Part shown: positions 1-9,800 of the stretch, one piece after another
How the letters are laid out: every line of letters starts with the position of its first letter
How positions within the stretch are numbered: the stretch's first letter is position 1
DNA from: Plutella xylostella
Taxonomy: Eukaryota; Arthropoda; Insecta; Lepidoptera; Plutellidae
Length of the DNA: 64,000 bases
NCBI RefSeq assembly: GCF_932276165.1
Contig: NC_064012.1
Coordinates: 11,663,501 to 11,727,500, forward strand
Reading direction: 5' to 3'
Made by a program: the position numbers and the translations under genes
The notes under the pieces: model-generated
What the model was told of the DNA's origin: nothing
The model's database searches: none
Seen by the model: only the letters and a program-made list of their open reading frames with translations

Positions 1-712
1 TACCTACTGGCATAGAATAATGTACCACTGTACTTGTTATTCTGTGCTACTGGTGGTTTGCCACTGTCTGTCAATTAGTACATTTTTAAACCCAATGGTA
101 ATCGGTCAATGTGATGTGAGCCATTGCGCAGCATGTGACTATATAAAACCGAAAGAATATGGTAGGTAGCTACCTATTTTTGTTAAAGTAAATGGCTCAC
201 TTTACTATTAGTGAATTGCGATGGCTAAGGAACTAACGGACTCAATATTTGATCTTGTAACGTTCATTGTACCATTTTTTATTAATTATATTTGTATATA
301 TAGAAGGAATTAAGAATTCTATTTGTGAGAACTAATAAGTACATCTATGAACTGTGTTACTTACCTACGTGAGCTTAGATCATGTTGTTTCGGGAAAGCC
401 AAACAATAGTATCTGTTGCATTGGAAAAGTAACTTGGAAACCGATTTGATTCTATGCAAAGGCATGTTTATAAAAAAATTAATAATATTTTTCGTTTCGT
501 ATCACCAGCAGCAGCAACTTCAAAACAAAACTGACATGAAATGATGAAACTGACATAAAATTAACTGTCAGCTGTAAGTGTCACTTTGACATCCATGGTT
601 AACAGAATATTATTTAGGTTTTCTGTATTTTTGTATTGGCCGCGTTCTCGCCGCCACGCCACGCCATCGCCATCGCGAACAGGCGAAGCAGGCGCGGCGC
701 GGCGGCGGCGGA
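1..712. other. Intergenic, no gene seen
   Basis: No coding exon, tRNA-like box or clear repeat boundary was found here. The last 80 bases turn sharply GC-rich with repeated gcc/gcg words and lead into the foldback element that follows. Confidence 0.4.
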
Positions 713-1475
713 GCGTATGGTTCAAGATGCCAACAGACTAGCGGATGCGGCTTACGGACGCGGCGACTTAAAGGTATCTAGGTATGCAATGTAGACTACG
801 CTGTCCAAACTATCGGACGTAAGTCGCGGATGTAACCTTGGACTGAACTTCAGCTTTCAGACGTCCGAGAACGAGGGCACCTTTACCCACAAACACAGCG
901 CCTCCCGCACAGCTTTCGGCCTGCCTGAAGCTGCGTACAGACCGGGCCAAAGAACGCCCAACGAACGCCAACGGTTATCCCAACGATGGATATTTATCAT
1001 ACTTAAGTTAACAAATCATTTAATCAAACTGTGAATATCTATGTACACAATACAATCTAAATAACTTATTCTAAACTTAAGAAAAATTATGACTAAAGGT
1101 ACCTAGCCTAACTATAGACAAAAAAAAGAAGAAAAAAAATAAAATAAATACAGGGCAGATTGCAGCAACGAAGGTCAACGAAAACCGTTCGTTGAGCCGG
1201 TCTGTACGCGGCTTGACGCGACGGCCACCACCTTGCTTGGATGCCAGACATAGACCTACTGTCAGAGACTCGTCAGAGACGTTGTACCTTCAATATTTTA
1301 AGAATAAATTCAATATTTAACATAAACTGTAAAAAAGCCGATAGTGTGCACGGTCTTTTCGGACAGTTGGACAGAGCAGCAGCTGACAGCCGCGTCCGTA
1401 AGCCGCGCCCGCTAGTGTGTCGGCGCCTTCAATTTTATCGATCAGTCACAGAGCAAATGCGCTGACTTGGTCCGA
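713..1475. repeat. Foldback element with long inverted arms
   Basis: The left arm near 713-830 and the right arm near 1340-1475 are imperfect reverse complements. The best stretch pairs 736-763 (ctagcggatgcggcttacgg core) with 1389-1416 (ccgtaagccgcgcccgctag core). Weaker pairing continues through the ctgtccaaact/agttggacag words. There is no coding content. A different MITE (928-1214) sits in the middle and appears to be nested. Confidence 0.6.
928..1214. mobile_element. MITE, AAGCTGCGTACAGAC family (copy 1)
   Basis: The terminal inverted repeats are AAGCTGCGTACAGACCGG at the left and CCGGTCTGTACGCGGCTT at the right. The sub-terminal words (acgcccaacgaacg, gggcagattgcagcaacgaagg) are shared with the 138-bp copy at 54506-54643, so the family is supported from within the window. 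This copy is longer because of AT-rich sequence in its centre. Confidence 0.75.
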
Positions 1476-2442
1476 AACCATAGAACGGGGCTGCCAGAAT
1501 GATTTCGTGGAGTTTTTACGGGAGTTTATTAAAATTTGCGGTTCAGTAAACAAGAGCTTTATTAGATGAATCTCTAAAAATCACCTAACGTAGATCTTAA
1601 GAAGGAAGTATTAAGTATACCACTTGCTCGTCCATAATAAAAGATAAAACGTTTTACTACTTTTAAATATTATCCAATCTCCATGATTTATTAGTAGGTT
1701 ATTGACAAAAGGAATGACTAGGTTTATAGAATTTCCTTTTTTCAAAATTTTCTATAGATTTTCAAACTTATAGGCACCTCAAATAACGTAATTTTTGTGA
1801 TAAAAACTTTGTTGAATCAAACCGTTTGTTGAACAATAACAATGTATTTATTTTTTAAATACTTAGCGAAAGCTAAAAAACTAGAATATATTATGCTGAA
1901 GCGATTGTCATCAAAATCAAAGAGATTGGTTGATATTTAGTTAGTGTAAAACGTTTTCTCCAGAATTTCATCAAGAAAAGTACCTACCTATTCGTCAGTC
2001 GTCGCGAGCTGCGGTGCCTCTCTATCGCACCCGTGCCCAGGGCATGAGAGTACAAGCGATAGCAAATGTTTTCCTAAATACCTATTTCGCTAGAATCGCG
2101 AAGGTATACTCTCCTCTTAGGAAATTATGAAATAATATTATTTAAAGTTATGCTTATTATAATTAGCGATCTTGAAAGAAGTGAAATCAATTATTTACGT
2201 CTTTCCAGTTGCTTATAAAAACACGAAGTCCATCATTCTTTAAAAAAAAATTATTTATTTAATACTTTATTGCACAAATAGGTATAACCTAAAAAGTATT
2301 CACGTATGCAAATCACGCACTTATTACTTAATATTAGCGTTGAGGTTATAATCTGCTTCGTGAAATGTATTAGGTACCTACTATCATTTATTTTGTTATT
2401 TTTTTTATTTTTTTTTGTAAATCTTTAAAGTCAAAACAGGCT
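1476..2442. other. AT-rich intergenic, no gene seen
   Basis: No coding exon was recognised. There are only AT-rich low-complexity sequence and tacctacc-type tracts. Confidence 0.4.
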
Positions 2443-2700
2443 TTTGTTTTTTTACCCGACTGCCGAAGGAGGAGGGTAATGTTTTTCGTTTGTATGTTTG
2501 TATGTTTGTATGTATGTATGTATGTATGTATGTATGTATGTATGTATGTATGTATGTATGTATGTATGTATGTATGTATGTATGTATGTCTGTTTCTTTG
2601 TTCCCTCCTGTAGCCTAAACGGCTTGATAGATTTTGATGTATGAGGTATCGTTATAGGCTATGTGACGTTTTATTAAAATGTATAAAGCGCCCTCTAGAG
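2443..2700 (+). repeat. Transposon fragment with TATG microsatellite
   Basis: The segment starts with acccgactgccgaaggagg, runs into about 25 TATG/TGTT tetranucleotide units (about 2487-2590) and continues with gtagcctaaacggcttgat. The reverse complement of the same leader occurs near 7960-7990, so this is a dispersed repeat whose internal tetranucleotide has expanded. Confidence 0.6.
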
Positions 2701-2935
2701 GAAATAAAGTGACGATTGAAAAAATAATATTTTTCCTTATTATTATTATTATTTATTATTATTAGCACATTACAAAAATATGCATATTGTAGGTATTTAA
2801 ATCACAACACCAAAATTATTGAAATAAAAAATGTTAATGAACTAAAACTAAACAAACATAACATAAAATTTCATAAAATAAAAACAACTAAAAAGTTTCA
2901 ACCAAAAAAATATAATTATAAACAAACAAAAAACC

Positions 2936-3070
2936 AGCCCCAATGTTAATGGAAAGTATCGCAGGCGGGGACCAACTTGACCGCCACACAAGGTACACCT
3001 ATCTAAGTCACATTCAGCTAAATGGTGAACCCTCTGCTGGTCCCCTCCTGCGATACTTTCCATTGGGGCT
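2936..3070. mobile_element. MITE with AGCCCCAATG termini
   Basis: This 135-bp palindrome-like element has arms agccccaatgttaatggaaa and its near-complement ending at 3070, both containing the core ggaaagtatcgcagg/cctgcgatactttcc. It has no coding capacity; short frames through the arms are artefacts. Confidence 0.8.
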
Positions 3071-3199
3071 TGTTTTCATCTTTTTAGCGTGCAGTCAGGT
3101 TTTTTGTTTGTGTATAAATATTTTCTGTTGCTGATTTATTAACGTTTGATTGGGCTTGCACGAAAAATGTTGCAAAATACATTTGGCAACTTGGCAACT

Positions 3200-3480
3200 C
3201 TGGCCAGCGACCGCGCGCTCCCGCCCCCTCCGTCCGCCCGCCCTCCGTCTCCGTCACCCGTCAGCCGTCAGCCACCAACGTCAGTCGGTCGGTTTTCATT
3301 TCAATTTCAGTGAAAATTTTCAAACAGAAATCATAAACCCAAGCATATGGTCGGTTATTTCCCCTTTTCATACTTAAAATTCTAATCATTGCTCCTTGTG
3401 TTCAAGTTTCTTAAAAAATACCTACACAAGTATTGTGCATTCAGATAAAAACCGGCTTCATCATTACGGATAATACAAGT
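3200..3480 (+). promoter_or_regulatory. Candidate SLC66A3 promoter and 5' leader
   Basis: An abrupt C-rich island (about 3205-3290, ccgcccc/ccgtccg words) contains several initiator-like TCAGT words, ends in ordinary AT-rich leader and meets a consensus donor (caa/gtaagt) at about 3479. An acceptor-like tttatctcag ends at 3850, 43 bases before the SLC66A3 start codon. A non-coding first exon spliced across about 370 bases is therefore plausible. Transcription starting directly at the TCAGTT word at 3847 is an equally simple alternative. This is inferred from sequence context only. Confidence 0.35.
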
Positions 3481-3892
3481 AAGTACTTACTGTAATATAA
3501 TTTAATTCATTTAATAAGTTGTTAGGAAGATTGAATTAAAGTCTAGGTATTAATGCCTTCTAAGAAACTAACAAACTTTCATTAATTGTGCACATATTTA
3601 CCGAACATATGGCAGTTAGGTATCCTCTAATTGGGATCATCATAATAAACCGTAAGTATTTTTCAGTCAGTGGCTCCTGTATAAAATTTTATACTTTGGT
3701 TTTGTATTGAGCATTTTCATTTACATGCACTATTATTCCCATAAAATTACGTTTTAATAGAGATAGGTATAGCTTTACTCAGAGTGGAAAAGAGACAGAC
3801 GATCTGAGGTGCATATTGCACAGAATCGCGAGCTATCGATTTTATCTCAGTTTTGAAGCTGTTAGTGTTTGGTGACCGGTGAATAGTTTATT

Positions 3893-6800
3893 ATGTCCTC
3901 CAAGGATTCCACAGGTATGTAGTTTTCCACCTATTCAACTATTACTAAATTCAGCTGCTGTAGTAGTTTTAATTCATAAAATCATGATACATACAATGCA
4001 AGTAAATAATAATAGCTACACATAATATATTTTGTATGTAAATTATTCAAGAGTTGAATAGAGTCAAAGGCATCATAAAGATCATTAGCTGATTGTAGAG
4101 ATGATTATATCTAAATGTTAATCTGTATGACTTTTTATCTTCTTCATGATCTTGGTTTTATTGACATAATTCTTATCATGAACCATGTCTTCTACAAGTC
4201 CAACTAAGTTGTGCCAGGCACTCTGGATCTCAACTATAACATTTCAAGCTTTTTATAAAGTAGATTCTTAGTCAACACTAACCCGTGTACTGCAGATTGA
4301 AGTTTGTAAAAGGCTACAGAGTCAATTCATGTTATTATTGCTAATCAAAAGCATTACCTAGATATCAGATAAGCTACAATTTCCGGCCCAAGAAGTGGTG
4401 GTTCTGCATCATAATAGCATAGACGGGAGCGGAGTGGGAGTATGCAGAGCTGACCGCCAACCTATAGTAGTGGAGAGGCACTTTAAGAAATAGATGAAAA
4501 GGCTGCAATAGCACAGTGGAAGTTGAATCATATTTAATAATGCACTGGCCTCCAATAACACAGATGTGGGTTTGAATACTGTGATATGCACAGCTGCATT
4601 CTTTGAATTGTACGGCTGACTTTATGCAAGCCTTCCAGTGCAGGTACATTACATGTTAGGGCTATAGCACTACAACTTTAAAGGCCTAAACTGTACTATT
4701 TGCAGTCAAAACTATGTATATCAGAAATACAGTCAATCAGGCATACTAATTTACTGGACCCACTCCATCATGAACACTTTAGAAACCGTTTTTGAGCATA
4801 AATTGTTTCAACAGCAGTTTTCGAGAAGGTTCCTTACAAAGGCTTACTGTAAGCCAGAATTTGTTGCAACATTGCTTCCTCCTGCTGACTTTAGCTGATC
4901 GACCATTCGACGAAATTCGGCGTAAATAGCACATTTACCTCCGTAATTCTGTGTCAGTTGCAATAGCTGCTGAGAGTGCTGAGTCTTCACTTTACGCGCA
5001 GGCGACGCCGGCGGTCGCAGTGTCAGCATCACGACTCACGTGGCATGGCACATTCTGTCGTGGAGTATATTGTCTTGAATTACACTTATCTATAACTTTA
5101 ATAAGACGGCGTTAGGTACAATCCTCAAGCAATCCCGGTGGTGCTTCATGAGAATTCCACCGTGGTCCTTATGGCCGCACTTCATGTTTTAAAACTTTTG
5201 AAAACATACTCATCAGTAAGCTATCAAAATCCAACATTTAATATTTTAATAATTAAAATCGTCGTTCTGTAAATCGACATCGCATTCATATATCAGATCA
5301 TCTGATGCCAAAGAAAAAAGCAATTTGAATTGATTTGACCTTGGTATAAATTAATGTACAGTGTACATTCGTACAAGTGTCGGACCAATTGAATAAACGA
5401 TTGTACTGCACTGTGAAGCTTTGCCAACATAAAAACATTTATTTCGTATCTTTCTAATCTGTAGAGTCTATGTTTAAAATCTAGCTAATGTCTTTATGCT
5501 AATATTTATATACTGCCTCAAGCCGACGTATTGGTTGATTCAGAACAAACCATTCCTTTATTAACGTTATAAAATCATCGATTATTTGCAGATAGAAAGC
5601 CTTAGCGCAACAGGTAGTTATTATTGACCGTCTTAAGAAAAACACTCCGTGGCCTTATAATTGATATGATGATATTGATACATTGTTCGACAAAAGAGTT
5701 ATAAGATACGCCCTTTTAAGTAAAGAAAGGTCTTAAGGGTCAGCAATAGGCAATCGAGGGTTGGCATTGTCATAGAATTATGTAGTAAATGATGCTCTAC
5801 AGCCTTGAAAAAAATCACACAGGTAGCCGAAGAGTCTAGCTAGGTGCTGAATCATTCGAATTTAAGTAAATGCTTATGGATAACTGTAAATTAATTACGA
5901 AAAACCAGTAAATCACACTCCCGTATTGTAACAACTGTGTCGTAATTATCAAGAATTTTCATATGATTCTTATCAAATTATAAAGATAAATGCTTGGACT
6001 AGGCGCTAAATACCTTGTTTTTTAATAAACACATACCTATTTTGTGTAAATTAATCCCAAACTTGAGCAATTTTTTTCCCTCAAATCTTCATACAAATAT
6101 CTATGGCGGCTTTCTGTGTTATAAAATCATAAACACAAGCGACGTTTGACTCACTCGGCCGGTGGCCTCCAAAGAAGGGTCACGTCGGTTTAGGCGGCAC
6201 TGACAGCTCGCGATCTAATTGTGTACAGACACAAAATCACTGCACATTGGTTGTCATTGCACTTTTTCAACTTTTATGACACCAACATAATTTGATTTGA
6301 AATTGAGGAAGCATAATTCTTATACTATATTCAATAAATTAAATGATAATGTTTTTTATTAGTTAAGTCCATGGTACTTCTTGATTAAATTAAAATTATT
6401 AATGCCTAACTAAAACTCACTAATATAAAATTAAAATTAAACTAAAAAGAAGATGCTGGCCAGATCGCTGCCACTGTCGGGTAGGGTACCCAAGACGCTG
6501 GCCGCGTTACCCCGCTATATAGCGATGCTTAGCCTTTGTGATAGGTAAGTGCCAGCCCTAGGGTCCCTTGAGAATTCTATTAGTCTGCTGCTGATGTCTT
6601 TAAAAAGCTGACGTGCCTCCCCACGGCCCTGGGATGAGGAGCAGGAATATAGTGAATGGATCTAAGTGATGACAATACGTAGGAAGATTAGGTTAGGATT
6701 CAAAAACACAGTCTCATGGTGCTGGTTGAGGCATGGTCTCGTGAGGATCTGATGAGGGCAGTAACACGGAGGTGACTGAATTTTATTTCAAAGATTTAAT

Positions 6801-9800
6801 AGCTAAAAGCATCGAGTTTGGGCGCGGTGGTAGCTCAGTCGGGTAAGCGCCCGCTTCTCACGCAAGAGATGCGGGTTCGAATCACGGCGCTGACATGTAC
6901 CAATGAGTTCTTTTAACTCAAGTACAATGTATACCATCGCTCTAACGGTGAAGGAAAACATCGTGAGGAAACCTGCATATCTAGATTTAGCACATCTAGA
7001 TATGTGAACCCACCAACCCGCAGTGGACCAGCGTGGTGGGAAATGGTTCAAGCTTAGGAAGGCAGTTTAGACCTTGGGGATATGCACAAAGGTTCCACTC
7101 GAGAGAGCCAGGTGCAGGTACTTACACCCCCACAGAGAATAGAATAGAATCGAGTTTGGGCTATTAAGTATGTTTTTCAAAGAGAGAGAGAAAGATATTT
7201 TAGGTTTCCTCTGGATTAGTTAGGTTTACTGGGTTTACTAAATTCATTCGTAACGTAAAATTGTCAATGACGGAATTTCTTCTATAGACAGTAGCCACTA
7301 ATAAAAACAACGATATATGGCGTGATTTGCAAAAGTACCTATCTAGTCAACCTGCCACGGGGTGACTTCGGTGGGTAACTCAGAATAATACTAATTATAT
7401 GTTATTGCATCAATAATAAAAAAATCAAGAAAATATTCAAAGTTTCCATCCTCGCTTTTCACGCACACAAATCACAAACTCATGCCTTGTTCTAGTTGCA
7501 GGGTCTACCTTGGTGCATTTCCATGACCACTTTTCATTAGCGTCCCACCGGTTTCGATGCTCAGCGGAATAGCACCATTAACCATTATTATTCTGAGATA
7601 TCATCACTTGTTATTCTGAGTTACCCAACATAAAATCACGCCATCTATTGAAATCATTTTTTAAATTAGGATTTGTCTATGGTGTGGTCCCCAAATTTAA
7701 GGGTAAAAGCCAAATAATTATTAAAAGACCTATTCAACGATACCCTACCTACACCATCAAAATAACCGGGAAAAATATCAGCCCCAATTTACTTGTATGG
7801 GAGAGGGAGTACCCCAATTTTTTTTGGGTACTCCCCATATCTATGCGAAATATCAGCTTGATATCTTTACCCGTTTCTGAGAAAAAGGGCAGTGACAAAA
7901 TATTATTCTGCCACCAAAAAATATACTTACAAACATACCTACATACAATCAAAAAACATTACTCTCCTCTTTCGGCAGTCGGGTTAAAACAAGTGAGACT
8001 GATTCTGAACTTTTGTTCTACGAGTTTTAAAAATTAACCAAAAAAAACTTTATCATAGAAACTTTGTTGACACGTGACTTTTTACCATGGAAAACGAATT
8101 TTTTTTTTCGCGTTTTTGCAAAACTCGTAGAACTAAAGTTGTTCAGAATGACCCCTTGAGTCATCCCCTTTCGGCTTAGTATACCCTTAGTATAACTTAT
8201 TATCTACACTTTAATACCTGTAGTTACCTTTCTACAAGTAAATACCACATTTGTTTAGAAATCTAATCGGGTTCCGAGTATGGAGAAAAGTGGCACGCAC
8301 CCCTATTAATTTCTACTCTTTCCTGGTGCCTACCAGTGTAAGTAAGAATTATACTTACTTACCCTAAAATCACCCAAAATGTACTTGAACATAATTGTCA
8401 ATAAAGTTGGCGAGTAAAAGATTATCGACCCACTGTGCAAACTAACATGTGTGCGTGTCACTGCGTGTGCTGTGTGAAGAGCATTGAAAACCCAAAATTG
8501 GCGCGGCACGTCACCCTGTACGGGCCCTTAAGTTTCAACACGCCCACGCCATTGGAAGTCTAGGACATTCAACGTCAGGGAAACAAAGCCCACCCACACA
8601 CAAGCTTTTGTATCGAGGTGTTCTTTTGTTCGCGCCGCCGTAGCGGCGTAATGGATAAGAACTCTACTCTCAACCTAGAGGCCAAGTGTTCAAATCCTGG
8701 CACGTACAAAATAATTATTTTAAATTTAAATTTACTTTTACGGTGAAGGAAAACGTTATGAGAAATCCTGCACATCTAGATTTCATTTACAAGTGCACCC
8801 ATTCCAAATAATTAGATACACTCGCGACCTATCACTTGAGTGCAAATAAAGAGCGAAAAGCGGATCACTATTTCAGTCAACTCGGACTACCTCTTCGTGG
8901 TTTACAGTCGTAAACATATAATATGTATTAAATATATGTAATTTTGTCCCCAGCAGAGATGGCGGAGGCGGCGGTGATCGACGAGTCCGGCTGGCTGCAC
9001 ATGGTCGCCAACGCGCTCAGCGTGCTCACCATCGGGTCCTGCCTGTTCCTCAAGGTGCCGCAGATCCTGCAGGTGCAGGAGAGGAAGTCGGCCAGGGGCA
9101 TCTACATCCAGGCTATGCTCATGGAGATATTTGGGTATGATTCGCTTTTTATTGGTTGCGTTCTATTTTCCAGTCTATCTGTGGCACTCCTTCTGGTCGG
9201 TTTTTTTGTCGATTGTCCTTTTGGTGACACTTTATGCTACGCGTTTTTTATGCTGTGCTATGTTCTGGCGTTGCTAAGCATAGGGTTTTTTCTTACATAT
9301 ATTTTATCGCGAATTTTCCCTCCGCGAATATCTCCTTAATCATATTCCCTATGCGGTAATAATGTATCAAATTCAAATAGGCATCTAAGCTAGCGCTCTT
9401 TGTTAGAGTTCTATGTAAGTGGACGTTTGTTGGTAAATTGATTGATTGTGTGATAAATGATTCTAGCTGGAGTCGAGTTCGAAACCCTTCGCCGCCTCGA
9501 GGACCCTCCTTGACAACAAACAACAACTGATACCAGCTGTGTTTTATCATAATGTATATCTATAGATACCACCCACGCTGAACAAAATCTTAAAGGCTTA
9601 TGAATCTGATAAATCCTTTTGAATAAATAACTCTTGGCTGACTTTATAAATAAAAGAAGCATGCGAACATGAGTTTTTATCACATCTCCAAATACTCCAA
9701 CGTGAAAACCGTTTGTTTCAGCTTCACCATAATGACTCTGTACAACTACGTGAACCACTACAGCATCCTGACGTACCTGGAGTACCCCATCATCCTGATC

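Noticed and set aside
2487..2592. CRISPR-like or structured repeat
   Set aside because: Simple TATG tetranucleotide microsatellite in a eukaryotic transposon fragment.
6823..6900. A functional tRNA gene
   Set aside because: A and B boxes are present but the flanking body and target duplication show a SINE; the cloverleaf is not intact. The same applies at 15221.
7648..8037. 129-codon plus-strand gene
   Set aside because: It lies across two dispersed repeats with relatives at 22.7-23.0 kb and 63.4-64.0 kb; there are no domain and no splice context.
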